Positions 36,892 through 46,759 are shown, counted from the stretch's first letter. The stretch: 64,000 nt of DNA from Kordiimonas aestuarii (GCF_025574465.1 NZ_JAOBPP010000021.1:992001-1056000), one strand, 5' to 3'. The notes: generated by a model not told the origin, from the sequence alone. Translations and numbers: made by a program.

Positions 36892-37791
36892 ATGACGCGA
36901 TATCTCTCTTTCGCAGCTGTTTGCGCTGCGCTTTCTGTACCCGCCTATGCCCATGACGCGGCGGACAAAGCCCGCATTGATGACCACGCCCCAATCGGCG
37001 TGATGGCGGATCATGCTCACAAAAAAGGCGAGTGGATGCTCTCCGCCCGCGCCATGACCATGTCGATGAACGACCCGACAAACCCCATGATGGGACCACA
37101 GGAGATGGACATGAGCATGGCCATGCTTGGCGCCATGTATGCCCCAAGTGACAAGCTGACACTTGCCGCCATGATCGGTTACCACCACAAGAGGATGGAC
37201 ATGCTGATGGGGAGCATGGCGTCCGGGATGGCCGGTGATGGCATCGGGGATGCAAGGCTGACGGCCATTGTGCCGCTTGCCCGAACAGCAAAAAGCCGCC
37301 TTCTGGCCTCTGCGGGCCTGATGATCCCGACAGGTGACGATGATGACACCAGCATGATGGGGGTGCGTCTGCCGCTGACCATGCAGGCGGGCAGCGGCAC
37401 CTGGGCTGCGACGCCAGCTGTTACCTACAGCTACTTTGGAGACGGCTGGTCCGCGGGCGCACAGGCAAATGCCACGATCTGGCTGGATGACAATTCCTAC
37501 GGGGAAAAGCCGGGCGACAGCGTGCAACTGACTTCATGGGCATCGGTAACCATGATGCAGGACATCAGCCTTTCCGGCCGCCTGGCCTATGATCATAGCG
37601 CGGCATGGGATGGTGTGGCGTCCATCCTGGGGGACACCCGCGAAAGCCTCACTGCCTATGCTGGCGCCAATATCTATCTGGGCACACACAGGCTGGGTCT
37701 TGAGGTCGGTTTTCCGCTAACACAGGACCGGGGCCTTAACGCGCTCAAGAAAAGCACCAGCTTCCTGCTCGGATGGCAGAAGGCGTTTTAG
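36892..37791 (+). CDS. Met-rich transporter/outer-membrane protein (phenol-meta-pathway-like)
   Basis: A 299-residue protein with a signal peptide (MTRYLSFAAVCAALSVPAYA-H) and the beta-barrel pattern of COG4313-type proteins. The N-terminal third is very rich in Met and His (MTMSMNDPTNPMMGPQEMDM, HHKRMDMLMG), as in proteins that bind copper. It is encoded just downstream of the DUF2946-like gene on the same strand and ends with a terminator. A function in copper efflux or in outer-membrane transport is suggested but not shown. Confidence 0.65.
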   Translation: MTRYLSFAAVCAALSVPAYAHDAADKARIDDHAPIGVMADHAHKKGEWMLSARAMTMSMNDPTNPMMGPQEMDMSMAMLGAMYAPSDKLTLAAMIGYHHKRMDMLMGSMASGMAGDGIGDARLTAIVPLARTAKSRLLASAGLMIPTGDDDDTSMMGVRLPLTMQAGSGTWAATPAVTYSYFGDGWSAGAQANATIWLDDNSYGEKPGDSVQLTSWASVTMMQDISLSGRLAYDHSAAWDGVASILGDTRESLTAYAGANIYLGTHRLGLEVGFPLTQDRGLNALKKSTSFLLGWQKAF

Positions 37792-37800
37792 CCAAAAGTG

Positions 37801-37822
37801 GCGGGGTGGTATGCCACCCCGC
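37801..37822. terminator. Hairpin shared by convergent genes
   Basis: GCGGGGTGG (37801-37809) and CCACCCCGC (37814-37822) form a perfect 9-bp stem with a 4-base loop between the ends of two convergent genes. No T-run on either strand, so a bidirectional hairpin terminator is possible but weak. Confidence 0.5.
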
Positions 37823-37828
37823 ACCATA

Positions 37829-40800
37829 TCAGGCCTGTTCTCCGGCCTGCTGTTTTGTCGCGTGCGCGCTGTCCTTTTTGCCGCCGGGAAGGCCGCGAAT
37901 GTCTTCGACAATCAGCACAATGGCAGGCAGCACAAACAGCATCAAGGTGCTTGAGATCAACAGCCCGGTTGCCAGGCTGACAGCCATCGGGATCAGGAAC
38001 TGCGCCTGTGGGCTGGTTTCAGAGATGATCGGCAGCAGGCCAAGTGCTGTCGTGATGGTGGTCAGTGCAATGGGACGAAAACGCCTGAGCGTGGCACGCA
38101 CGGCGGCGTCAATTGGTGTGGTGTCCGGGTCTTTCAGCTCAATGTTGTAGCGGTCCACCAGCACGACCGACGCGTTCACCACCACGCCTGACAGGGCAAC
38201 GATACCAAACATCGAGATGAAGGACAGGTCAAAACCCAGGGCCATGTGGCCCAAAATGGCGCCCGCGATGCCCAACGGGATCGAAACAATGATGATCACC
38301 GGCTGCAGGTAGCTTTTCAACTGGGTTGCCACCAGGGCATAGATCACCAGAAGCGCCAGCATGAAGCCGCGCAACAGGGACGCAAAATCTTCATTCTGTT
38401 CGCGGGAGCCGCCCTCGAGTTGCCACCTGAGCCCGGGGTGCGCTGCCATGATGTCGGGCAGGATATCTGTCTGGATAAGGTCATTGACCACATTGGGGGT
38501 GGTGACGTTTTCATCCACATCCGCCGTGACGGTCAGGATACGGCGGCCATTCACCCGTTCGATCGACGTGGGGCTGCGCCCTTCCTCAACGGTGGTCACA
38601 TGGTTTAGCGGCACCCCTTCGCCGGAGGGCAGGCGGATGCGCAAGTTGGCAAGGGCGGCCAGATCACGGCGGGCCGCGCGCGGGTAGCGCACATAGACCT
38701 TGATCTCGTCCCGGCCGCGCTGGATGCGCTGTACCTCTTCCCCGAAATACGCCTGCCTGAGCTGGCGAGCGAGATCCTGTGGCCGCAAACCGGCGGCGAG
38801 ACCAGCGGGTGTCATGCTGAATTCGAACTGTCGTTTGCCAAGATCCAGACCCGCATCAATCTGGTCAACGCCGTCAATGGCGCTGAGCCTGTCAGCCAGT
38901 TCGGCAGCTGCTTTTTGAAGTTCTTTCTGGTCGGCATGGGTCATCTCATAGCCGACATCCACACTGCTGGGGCCGATTGTTGCGGCGTAGGTGAGTGTTT
39001 CGGCGCCGGGCACGCTGCCAACGGCCTGTTGCCAGCGACGGCTGATTTCCCGCGACGAGATGCTGCGGGCATCAGTGGGGACCAGTTCAACTGTAAACTG
39101 GCCAAGGTGGCTGGCAATCGAACTGGACGAAATAGCACCGGGACCAGACGCCTGACTATACTTTGCGCCAATGGTGATGGCAGTGGCGTTGATCACGTCC
39201 TCGCCGGTTTCCTGCCTGATTTCGGCGGAGACCTTTTTCAGCGCGGTGTCCATTTGATCAATGGCTGCCTGTGTAGCTTCAAAGGGTGCCCCTTCCGGCA
39301 TCGCCAGGCTGGCGGAGATTTCGGTGCCTTCGATGTTAGGGAAAAACACCACACGCACCATGCCCGCGCCGACAAAGGAGCTTGCGATCATGATGAAGCC
39401 GATCGCCGCTGCCAGGGTCACATAGCGAAACTCGCTCGCTTTGATGATGAGCCGTTGCAGGGGGCCGACGGCAAAAGAATCAAGCGCGCGGGACACCTTG
39501 ACCTGAAAATTGCGCAGCGCGCCCTTCGACCAGCGGCCCTCATGTGAAAGGTGTGTCGGCAGGATAAACAGCGCCTCAATGAGCGAAACAAACAGGATCG
39601 AGATAACGGCAATGGGAATGGGCCGCGTGATTTCCGCGAAGGTGCCGGTCTGGAACAGTAGTGGTGCAAAAGCGGCCATGGTCGTCAGCACGCCCACAAG
39701 CACGGGCGCAAAAATATTCTTAACCCCTTCGAAGGCGGCGCGCCGACCTTTAAAGCCTGCCTGCTGTTCGGCATAAATATTTTCGCCCACCACAATGGCG
39801 TCATCAACCACGATACCGATGACGACAATCAGCGCGAACAAGGTCACCATGTTCAGCGATACACCCAGGCTGCCGAAAATCAGGAAGCCGCCCAGAAAGC
39901 TGATCGGAATACCCATGGCAACCCAGAAGGCCAATTTGAAATCAAGCGTGATCACCAGCATCAGGAACACAAGCGCAAACCCGAGCAGGGCGTTGCTGGT
40001 GAGGAGGCTGATACGGTCGGCAAGAATTTCGGTCTGGTCGCGAAAGATAATCAGGGCCTGGCCCTCGGGCAGCTTGACGGTTTTCACATAGGTCGCGACC
40101 TCTTCCTTTACGAGCAGGATGTCCTTGCTTTCGTTCCGGAGGATGTCGAGAAAAATAGCCGGGGCGCCGTTATAGGTGTTTACCAGCTCGTCGTCGGTAA
40201 GCCCGTCCTCAATGCGCGCGATATCGCCCAGGCTGATCAACTGGCCGCTGGTGGTCGAGCGCAGCGTGATGCTCTCGAACTCCGTGCCGATACGGGCCTT
40301 GGCATCGGTACGCAGGAGAATCTGGCCGCTGTCTGTTTTTATGGTACCGCCGGAAAGCTCGATCGAGGACTTGCGCACAGCGTCGGCCACTTCACCAAAC
40401 GTCAGGCCATATTTACGCAGTGTGTCCTCACTGACCTCGATGGATATTTCCCGCGCCCTGGTGCCGCGCAGGTTTACGGCGGAGACAACTTCAAGGGTCA
40501 ACAGGTCGCGTTCCAGCAGTTCAGCCGTTTCGCGCAGGTCTTCCTCCGCGGCTTGTCCGGCCAGCACAAGCGTCAGCACGTTTGATAGCGACTGTGTGAC
40601 GTTGACAATGGGTTCTTCCGCGTTCCCGGGCGGGAAATCGATCAGCGCGTCAATCTCGGCCTGTACTTCGTCCTTGATGCGGTAGGCGTCGACAAAATCT
40701 TCCAGTTCAAGAACAACACTTGCGCGGTTTTCAAAAGCGTAGGAGCGAACCCGTTCCACCCCATTGATGCCGAGAACGGCCTCCTCCACCCGGCGGGTAA

Positions 40801-41020
40801 TACTGTCCTCGACCTCAAGCGGGGTGGCGCCGGGGTAGTTGACGCTGACGGTAATTGTGCCGACATCAACCGTTGGAAACACTTCGGAGCGCATGGTAAC
40901 AGCCGTCATCAGGCCGCCGAGAATCAGGAAGACCATCAGCAGGTTGGTCATCACCGGGTTTTCGAGGAAGTTGGCAACGAGCGAAAGTATGCCCCGCCCT
41001 TCAAGCTTCTCCTCTTTCAT
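37829..41020 (-). CDS. RND-family efflux transporter permease
   Basis: A 1063-residue resistance-nodulation-division pump with 12 membrane helices (N-terminal FLENPVMTNLLMVFLILGGLM and the repeat in the second half). The proton-relay Asp pair is in VVIGIVVDDAIVVGENIYAE, and large periplasmic domains lie after TM1 and TM7. It resembles the HAE1 class, hydrophobe/amphiphile efflux. The start overlaps the membrane-fusion protein stop by 4 bases (ATGA), so the two make one operon. No outer-membrane channel gene is adjacent. Substrate unknown. Confidence 0.93.
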   Translation of the reverse strand: MKEEKLEGRGILSLVANFLENPVMTNLLMVFLILGGLMTAVTMRSEVFPTVDVGTITVSVNYPGATPLEVEDSITRRVEEAVLGINGVERVRSYAFENRASVVLELEDFVDAYRIKDEVQAEIDALIDFPPGNAEEPIVNVTQSLSNVLTLVLAGQAAEEDLRETAELLERDLLTLEVVSAVNLRGTRAREISIEVSEDTLRKYGLTFGEVADAVRKSSIELSGGTIKTDSGQILLRTDAKARIGTEFESITLRSTTSGQLISLGDIARIEDGLTDDELVNTYNGAPAIFLDILRNESKDILLVKEEVATYVKTVKLPEGQALIIFRDQTEILADRISLLTSNALLGFALVFLMLVITLDFKLAFWVAMGIPISFLGGFLIFGSLGVSLNMVTLFALIVVIGIVVDDAIVVGENIYAEQQAGFKGRRAAFEGVKNIFAPVLVGVLTTMAAFAPLLFQTGTFAEITRPIPIAVISILFVSLIEALFILPTHLSHEGRWSKGALRNFQVKVSRALDSFAVGPLQRLIIKASEFRYVTLAAAIGFIMIASSFVGAGMVRVVFFPNIEGTEISASLAMPEGAPFEATQAAIDQMDTALKKVSAEIRQETGEDVINATAITIGAKYSQASGPGAISSSSIASHLGQFTVELVPTDARSISSREISRRWQQAVGSVPGAETLTYAATIGPSSVDVGYEMTHADQKELQKAAAELADRLSAIDGVDQIDAGLDLGKRQFEFSMTPAGLAAGLRPQDLARQLRQAYFGEEVQRIQRGRDEIKVYVRYPRAARRDLAALANLRIRLPSGEGVPLNHVTTVEEGRSPTSIERVNGRRILTVTADVDENVTTPNVVNDLIQTDILPDIMAAHPGLRWQLEGGSREQNEDFASLLRGFMLALLVIYALVATQLKSYLQPVIIIVSIPLGIAGAILGHMALGFDLSFISMFGIVALSGVVVNASVVLVDRYNIELKDPDTTPIDAAVRATLRRFRPIALTTITTALGLLPIISETSPQAQFLIPMAVSLATGLLISSTLMLFVLPAIVLIVEDIRGLPGGKKDSAHATKQQAGEQA

Positions 41021-42180
41021 GAAGCGTCTCCAGCCCGGCGGCGTACCTTGACGGGTCTGTTGATAAAGCTTGTTGGAACCTCGGTTGTTACAACACCCTC
41101 ACCGGCGTCGAACGGGCGAGTGAAAAGCTGGCCCGCTTTGATGTCGACAATATCAACTGTTACGCGCTTGAGTTTGCCGTTCGCGACGGTCCATACGGTG
41201 TTGGTTGTCGCAAGCGCAGAAGCTGGCAGCTCAAATACGTCACCGTCCACCGCCTTTGTTGCTTTTATCGTGGCGAAGGTGCCGGGTACCAGCGCGGTAT
41301 CCCTCGGCAGTTCGATGAAGATATTTTGCAGCCGGGTTGTGCCGCTCAGATCGCCACCGATGCTGGTGATGGTGGCTGGCATGCCGCCATCAGTTGCGCG
41401 GTCCGGGACAATGGTAACCTGCGTGCCCTGGTTCAGGCCAAGCAGGGACAACTCGTGCGGGGTAATACTGGCGCGAATGCGCAGGCCGTCAAGCGCATAG
41501 AGGCTACCATACTGACCTGCCGCGCTTACCTGTTGGCCGCGCTCGATCCGGCTTTCGGTGATGCGGGCGTCGTAGCTGAGGCTGTACGCGGTGCGCGCCA
41601 GGTTGAGTTTTGCCTGTTCCACCATTGCCGTGGCAGACAGCAACTTGGCCTGAAGGGCCTTCACTTGCGGCTCCTTGGCAACAAGGGCGGGGGTCGGCTC
41701 ATTGGGGAAAACGCGGCGCCAGTCCTTGATGTAATTGTCTGCCGTCGCCTCGGTCTGCAGCAGTTCTGCTTCCGCGCTGGCGACCTGAGCCTCCGCCTGC
41801 TTGAGTGCCAGTTCATAGTCGGTGGGATCGATGCGGAATAGCGTTTCTCCCGCGCGGACCACTTTGCCGGGCGCCATATTGGGACTGAGCTCTGTGATGC
41901 GCCCGGAGACCTGTGGGGCGATGCTTACACTGGCGCGGGCCTCTACTTCACCGGTCAGGGTGCGGGCGAGCGTATGGTTTGTCCGCTTGGGGGTAACCGT
42001 ATCAACAACGACATTCTCAAGGATGCCGGAAATACCCGGGCCCGAAGCGGCGTTGTGACGGATCAGTCTGGTGATGCCGATGGTCCCGCCGATGACCAGA
42101 ATAACAAGAAGAATTTGCAGGAAACCGGCAGTCCTTTCAGACTTGCGCTTGACATGGAAGGCCTCAATAACCCGTTTCAT
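41017..42180 (-). CDS. RND efflux periplasmic adaptor subunit
   Basis: A 387-residue HlyD/AcrA-like membrane-fusion protein: N-terminal hydrophobic helix (FLQILLVILVIGGTIGITRLI), lipoyl-like and alpha-hairpin segments (ALKQAEAQVASAEAELLQTEA) and beta-barrel domain. It connects the pump with the outer-membrane channel. The start is ATG 42180; there is no lipobox Cys. It is translationally coupled to the permease. Confidence 0.93.
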   Translation of the reverse strand: MKRVIEAFHVKRKSERTAGFLQILLVILVIGGTIGITRLIRHNAASGPGISGILENVVVDTVTPKRTNHTLARTLTGEVEARASVSIAPQVSGRITELSPNMAPGKVVRAGETLFRIDPTDYELALKQAEAQVASAEAELLQTEATADNYIKDWRRVFPNEPTPALVAKEPQVKALQAKLLSATAMVEQAKLNLARTAYSLSYDARITESRIERGQQVSAAGQYGSLYALDGLRIRASITPHELSLLGLNQGTQVTIVPDRATDGGMPATITSIGGDLSGTTRLQNIFIELPRDTALVPGTFATIKATKAVDGDVFELPASALATTNTVWTVANGKLKRVTVDIVDIKAGQLFTRPFDAGEGVVTTEVPTSFINRPVKVRRRAGDAS

Positions 42181-42364
42181 GAAAACCCCTTGATTAGCAT
42201 CGTTTCAATTCAAACACCCCGAACCCGCGTTGCCGAACGCTGTGTTATATACGCACGGCAAATGCAATTCCGTCAAAAAAAGTGATAAAACGCGCGCGAT
42301 TTGACTTTGTATATAAGGATGTAGCGCCGATCTGCGATGAAACCAGCCCGTGTGTCGGAGGGCG

Positions 42365-43429
42365 TTACAGGTAGTAGGCCCGGTACCAGTCGACGAAGTT
42401 TCTGATACCCACTTCGATCGAGGTGTCGGGGGTGTAACCGGTTGCGGCGGTGAGGGTTTCCACGCTGGCGCTGGTGTCGGGCACATCCCCTGGCTGCATG
42501 GGCAGGAAATTCTTCTGCGCCTTTTTGCCAAGGCAGTCTTCCAGCACTTCAATATACCGCATCAGCGGTTCGGGTTTGCCGTTACCGATGTTGTGAAGCC
42601 GCCAGGGGGCCGAAGACGATGCCGAAGCCGGGGCGTTGCTGTCCCATGACGGGTCTGTAGAGGCAGGGCTGTCCAGTGTGGCAACAACACCGCGCACGAT
42701 GTCGTCCACATAGGTGAAGTCCCGCATATGATGGCCGTTGTTGAACACATTGATCGGCCTGTCGTTCAGGATCGCGTCGGTGAACAGGAACAGGGCCATG
42801 TCAGGTCGGCCCCAGGGGCCATAGACGGTGAAGAACCTGAGGCCGGTTGTCGGCATGCCAAAGAGATGCGAATAGCTGTGCGCCATCAACTCGTTCGCGC
42901 GCTTGGTGGCGCCATACAGCGCGACCTGATGGTCGGCCGGGTTATGCACGCTGAACGGCATATTGGTATTCGCCCCGTAAACCGAACTGGTTGAGGCATA
43001 GACAAGATGGCCAACCTGGTGGTGGCGGCAGCCCTCAAGCACACTCAGGAAGCCGGTGATATTGCTGTCAATATAATCAAAAGGCGCATTCAGCGAGTGG
43101 CGAACGCCGGCCTGCGCCGCAAGGTTGATGACGCCGTCGAACTTTTCGCGCTCAAACAGCCCAGCCATGCCCTCGCGGTCTTCCAGCGCCATTTTTTCGA
43201 AGCGGAACCGCCCGGTGGGTATGCTTTTTTGCCGGGCTTCCGGGTATATGGCGGCTGGGTTTTTTCCTGCGGCAAAGTCTTCGATCCGGGCAAGCCGGGC
43301 TTTTTTCAGGGCCACGTCATAATAGTCGTTCAGGTTATCGAGGCCAACGACGTCATCACCGCGCGCCAAAAGATAAAGCGCGACATGGCTGCCGATGAAA
43401 CCCGCTGCCCCTGTAACCAAAACCTTCAT
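42365..43429 (-). CDS. NAD-dependent epimerase, UDP-glucuronate 4-epimerase-like
   Basis: A 354-residue extended short-chain dehydrogenase: Rossmann [32 protein letters not shown], catalytic Ser/Tyr/Lys in [11 protein letters not shown] and [12 protein letters not shown], and the [20 protein letters not shown] segment typical of UDP-glucuronate 4-epimerase (CapI/GAE type). The product UDP-galacturonate is a precursor of capsules and other surface polysaccharides, in line with the export block at 54-59 kb, but the genes are 11 kb apart and no glycosyltransferase is in the window. Confidence 0.9.
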   Translation of the reverse strand: MKVLVTGAAGFIGSHVALYLLARGDDVVGLDNLNDYYDVALKKARLARIEDFAAGKNPAAIYPEARQKSIPTGRFRFEKMALEDREGMAGLFEREKFDGVINLAAQAGVRHSLNAPFDYIDSNITGFLSVLEGCRHHQVGHLVYASTSSVYGANTNMPFSVHNPADHQVALYGATKRANELMAHSYSHLFGMPTTGLRFFTVYGPWGRPDMALFLFTDAILNDRPINVFNNGHHMRDFTYVDDIVRGVVATLDSPASTDPSWDSNAPASASSSAPWRLHNIGNGKPEPLMRYIEVLEDCLGKKAQKNFLPMQPGDVPDTSASVETLTAATGYTPDTSIEVGIRNFVDWYRAYYL

Positions 43430-43505
43430 ATCTAAACCCTGATCGCTGTCTGGTAATGCGTTATTTGCCGCGCAGTCTCTACCGAAGATATGACAAGTTC
43501 AAGTC

Positions 43506-45848
43506 CTAACCTTGGGCGCGCACATAGTGCCGCCGCGCCGGGCGCAGTTTTTTTGCGGTCTCCGCCGTCTTCTCGTTTTCCTTCTCGGCCTCGCGCAGCT
43601 GCTGGAATTCGCCGGTTTTATACTGCATCGGCCAATGCGGGTCGGAAACACCGTAATGTGCCGCCGCACGCCGGGTGAAGGCCGGGTCGTTGAGGTGTGG
43701 CCGGGCCAGCGCCACAAGGTCTGCCCGCCCCGACGCCAGAATGGTGTTTATTTGTTCCGGCAACGTAATAGAGCCTACTGTCATCACGGGGATACCCACC
43801 TCATGTCGGATGAAGTCGGCAAAGGGCACCTGATACATGCGGCCATAGACCGGTTTCTGGTGGGGCACCGTCTGACCGGTGGAAACGTTGATCAGGTCAA
43901 CGCCTGCCGCCTTGAAGGCGAGGCTGATGGTCTTCAGGTCATCCCAGGTCATGCCGCCTTGCGCCCAGTCCCACGCTGAAAGCCGAACTGATATCGGACG
44001 ATCGTTCGGGAATACCTCGCGCATGGCCTGAAATACCTCGACCGGGTATTTTGCGCGGTTTTCCGCGCTGCCGCCATAGCCGTCGGTGCGGGTGTTGGTC
44101 AGCGGCGAGAGGAAACTGGCGATCAGATACCCATGGGCGGCGTGCAGTTCGATCATGTCAAACCCTGCGTTCGCGGCGCGCTCCGCAGCGTCCACAAACT
44201 CGCCCTTCACCCGGTTCATATCAATGCGGTCCATGGCTTTGGGTACCGCGTTGATTCCCGCCTTGAACGGGATGGCTGAGGCGCTGAGGAGGGACCAGTT
44301 TCCGTCCTCTTTTGGTAGGTCAGACCCTTCCTTTGGGTGTTTGGTAGAGCCTTTGCGCCCGGCGTGACCGATCTGCATGCAGACCTTCGCGCCTGAATTT
44401 TCATGAATGAAATCAACGATTTCTTTCCAGGCCTCCTCCTGCCGGTCATTCCAGATGCCGGGGCAGAAATCCGTGATGCGGGCATCGGGGGACGGGCAGG
44501 TCATCTCGGTGAAGACAAGGCCCGCGCCGCCGGTGGCTCGTGCACCCAAATGCACAGTGTGCCAAGGGGTAGGCATGCCGCCATGGGCCGAGTATTGCGC
44601 CATTGGTGCCACGACAACCCTGTTGCTCAAGGTAATGTTTCGAAGCCGTAACGGTGTAAACATGGGGGTGGGACGCTGTTGCACACTGTGCGAAAACTGT
44701 GCGGGAAGTGTGCGATAAAATTCGTCTTCCACATGAGCGAGAAAATCAGCGTCACGAAGCCCAACATTATCCCATGTGATGCTTTTTGACCGCGACATCA
44801 GCGCAAAGGCAAATTCATACCGACGTTTATCGAAATGCCGTGGCATATCTTCAAACCAGCGCAGGGATACGTCCGCCGCGTGCTGGATGATCTCCACCGG
44901 CGTACGGCGGTTTTTCTCGTACCCGGCCTCGACCGCGTCGATGTCATCCGGGTTTGCAAGCACGGCGTCCGACAGGCCGATGGCGCATTCCATGGCGAGC
45001 TTGGTGCCCGACCCGATGGACCAGTGCGCGCTTGCCTTGGCGTCGCCCAGGATGAGGGTCTTGCCAGCGCGCCAATTTTCGCAGCGTACGCGTGGGAATT
45101 GCCGCCAGATGGAACGGTTGGTGATCAGGCCGTGGCCAGCGAGCTCGTCGCTGAACACATCTTCGAGGTAGCGCGCGCTTTCATCCTCGCTCATGGTGGC
45201 AAAACCGCAAGCGTCGAAGGCCGCAGGCGTACATTCGATCACCCAGGTCGATTTGCCCACCTCATATTCATAGGTATGAGCGCAGAAATGGCCTTCGGTG
45301 GTTTCCTTGAAGAAGAAGGTGAAGGCATCCAGAGGTCGCGTTGAGCCCATCCAGGTGAAATAGTTTTTGCGCATTTCCACCGTGCGGCCAAAGGCTTCCG
45401 CGCGGGCTTCCCGGATGGCACTGCCGATACCGTCCGCCGCGACAATAAGGTCGCTTGCGGCATAGTCGGCCTCCACCGTCTCAGGGTTGATGCGTGTACC
45501 ATACGACAGGGTGACACCCACGTCGCGGCAGCGCCGGGTGAGTATCTCAAGCAGCTTGAAGCGCGAACAGCCGGCAAAGCCATTACCGCCGATGAGGGTG
45601 CGCTCGCCGCCCTTTTCAACCACAATGTCCTGCCAGTAGGCGAAGTGATCGCGGATCAGGTCATAGCTTTCAGCATCGGCGGCAAAAAATTCGTCCAGGG
45701 TTTCGTCCGAGAACACAACACCAAAACCAAAGGTGTCGCCTTCCCGGTTCTGTTCAATGACTTCAATGTCAAAATCAGGCCGCGCCTTTTTGGTCAGAAG
45801 CGCAAAATAGAGCCCGCCCGGGCCGCCGCCGATCACGGTGATTTTCAT
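43506..45848 (-). CDS. Bifunctional aromatic-CoA monooxygenase/reductase (2-aminobenzoyl-CoA or salicylyl-CoA type)
   Basis: A 780-residue fusion. The N-terminal half (about 1-390) is a class A FAD monooxygenase (GGGPGGLYFALL; AADGIGSA; ILGDAKASAHWSIGSGTKLAME). The C-terminal half (about 395-730) is an old-yellow-enzyme-type reductase: FTPLRLRNITLSNRVVVAPM and the catalytic HAAHGYL with DGYGGSAENRAK. This layout is shared by 2-aminobenzoyl-CoA monooxygenase/reductase and salicylyl-CoA 5-hydroxylase. The nearby CoA ligase and the absence of any gentisate dioxygenase favour 2-aminobenzoyl-CoA: hydroxylation and hydride transfer break aromaticity without ring cleavage. It is the last gene of a minus-strand operon with the Rid and thioesterase genes. 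The C-terminal 40 residues are strongly charged and extra to the domain. Confidence 0.85.
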   Translation of the reverse strand: MKITVIGGGPGGLYFALLTKKARPDFDIEVIEQNREGDTFGFGVVFSDETLDEFFAADAESYDLIRDHFAYWQDIVVEKGGERTLIGGNGFAGCSRFKLLEILTRRCRDVGVTLSYGTRINPETVEADYAASDLIVAADGIGSAIREARAEAFGRTVEMRKNYFTWMGSTRPLDAFTFFFKETTEGHFCAHTYEYEVGKSTWVIECTPAAFDACGFATMSEDESARYLEDVFSDELAGHGLITNRSIWRQFPRVRCENWRAGKTLILGDAKASAHWSIGSGTKLAMECAIGLSDAVLANPDDIDAVEAGYEKNRRTPVEIIQHAADVSLRWFEDMPRHFDKRRYEFAFALMSRSKSITWDNVGLRDADFLAHVEDEFYRTLPAQFSHSVQQRPTPMFTPLRLRNITLSNRVVVAPMAQYSAHGGMPTPWHTVHLGARATGGAGLVFTEMTCPSPDARITDFCPGIWNDRQEEAWKEIVDFIHENSGAKVCMQIGHAGRKGSTKHPKEGSDLPKEDGNWSLLSASAIPFKAGINAVPKAMDRIDMNRVKGEFVDAAERAANAGFDMIELHAAHGYLIASFLSPLTNTRTDGYGGSAENRAKYPVEVFQAMREVFPNDRPISVRLSAWDWAQGGMTWDDLKTISLAFKAAGVDLINVSTGQTVPHQKPVYGRMYQVPFADFIRHEVGIPVMTVGSITLPEQINTILASGRADLVALARPHLNDPAFTRRAAAHYGVSDPHWPMQYKTGEFQQLREAEKENEKTAETAKKLRPARRHYVRAQG

Positions 45849-45878
45849 GGTTTGCTCCTCCCCCGGCCGGTCTGGCCC

Positions 45879-46274
45879 TTACGCGTTTGGCAAAACGGCG
45901 GTGGTCTCAATTTCGATCTGTGCCTTGTCTTCCATCAGGCGGGAGACTTCCACACACGCCATGGCCGGATAGTTCCTGCCCATCAGCTCGCGCCAGATCT
46001 GCCCCATGCCGCGCAGGTTGGCGAGATAGTCATCCCTGTTGGTGACATACCACGTCATGCGGGCGATATGCTCGGGTCCGGCGCCGGCTTCGGCAAGCAC
46101 AGCCATGGTATTCTCCAATGTCTGGCGCACCTGCCCCAGGAAGTCATCGGCTTCAAACACCATGTCTTTTGTCCAGCCGATCTGGCCTGCGACAAAGATC
46201 GTGCGGCCCTCCGCCATGACACCATTTGAATAACCGCTTGGGCGCGGCCAGCCTTCAGGGAGCAGGGTTTTCAT
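45879..46274 (-). CDS. RidA/YjgF-family protein lacking the catalytic Arg105
   Basis: A 131-residue Rid-family protein, start ATG 46274, which overlaps the thioesterase stop by 4 bases. The trimeric fold pattern is kept (YSNGVMAEGRTIFVAGQIGW, TLENTMAVLAEAGAGPEHIARM, CVEVSRLMEDKAQIEIETTAVLP). In RidA the Arg that binds the substrate carboxylate lies in PARSCV; here that residue is Met105 (YPAMACVEV). It therefore probably belongs to a Rid subgroup that is not a classic enamine/imine deaminase. In this operon a role on the amino-cyclohexene (enamine) product of the aminobenzoyl-CoA monooxygenase/reductase would be chemically sensible; AmnD-type deaminases are also in this family. Confidence 0.85.
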   Translation of the reverse strand: MKTLLPEGWPRPSGYSNGVMAEGRTIFVAGQIGWTKDMVFEADDFLGQVRQTLENTMAVLAEAGAGPEHIARMTWYVTNRDDYLANLRGMGQIWRELMGRNYPAMACVEVSRLMEDKAQIEIETTAVLPNA

Positions 46275-46699
46275 GCGTCCTCTCCGGTCTCGTTGGTCCA
46301 TTTGCCGATCTCGGCGCGAAGGGCATCCGGCCACGGCAGGCTTTTGCCAGTGTTCATATCCATATGGACCAGTATGAGTTTACCGCTCAGGCGCGTTTCC
46401 TCCCCACAGCGGGCAGCGATATTCAGGTCGCAACTGGTGCGGCCCAGCCTTGCAACCGAAAGCTCAAAAACCAGGTGGTCCTCAAGCTTGCTGGGGGCAT
46501 GGAAATCCACCTCGATATGCGCGGTGGGGACCGCGCGCTTTTCCTTCAGGTGAAGCTGCCTGAAGCTGGTGCCAAGGCCGCCGGCGAACCAGTCTTCGAC
46601 AAGGTCGTTGATCAGGCCGAAGTAGCGTGGGTAGAACATGATGCCCGCCGCATCCACATGGGCAAACCGTACTTGCACATCATTTTTGAACACTGCCAT
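46271..46699 (-). CDS. Acyl-CoA thioesterase (4-hydroxybenzoyl-CoA thioesterase type)
   Basis: A 142-residue hotdog-fold thioesterase with the 4HBT-type active site motif: Asp16 in HVDAAGIMFYPRYF corresponds to the catalytic Asp17 of the Pseudomonas 4-hydroxybenzoyl-CoA thioesterase. It would hydrolyse aromatic or ring-derived CoA esters that stall in the pathway, so releasing CoA. It is first in the operon thioesterase-Rid-monooxygenase, about 25 bases from the predicted start of transcription. Confidence 0.88.
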   Translation of the reverse strand: MAVFKNDVQVRFAHVDAAGIMFYPRYFGLINDLVEDWFAGGLGTSFRQLHLKEKRAVPTAHIEVDFHAPSKLEDHLVFELSVARLGRTSCDLNIAARCGEETRLSGKLILVHMDMNTGKSLPWPDALRAEIGKWTNETGEDA

Positions 46700-46730
46700 A
46701 GCCTGTCCCCTTGGTGTCGATCCGGCATTT

Positions 46731-46759
46731 ATTTTAGCACTAAATTATTTTTCAGACAA
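46731..46759 (-). promoter_or_regulatory. Promoter 1 of the aromatic island with TTTAG-CA-CTAAA operator
   Basis: Read on the minus strand: -35 TTGTCT (46754-46759), 17-bp spacer, -10 TAAAAT (46731-46736). The palindrome TTTAGCACTAAA (plus strand 46733-46744) overlaps the -10 and spacer. The 17 bases ATTTTAGCACTAAATTA are identical at promoter 2. It drives the thioesterase-Rid-monooxygenase operon; the divergent secreted-protein gene starts at 46918. Confidence 0.75.

Noticed and set aside
43506-45848. Annotation of the fusion enzyme simply as an NADH:flavin oxidoreductase
   Set aside because: The first 390 residues are a complete FAD monooxygenase, so the single-domain name would be misleading.
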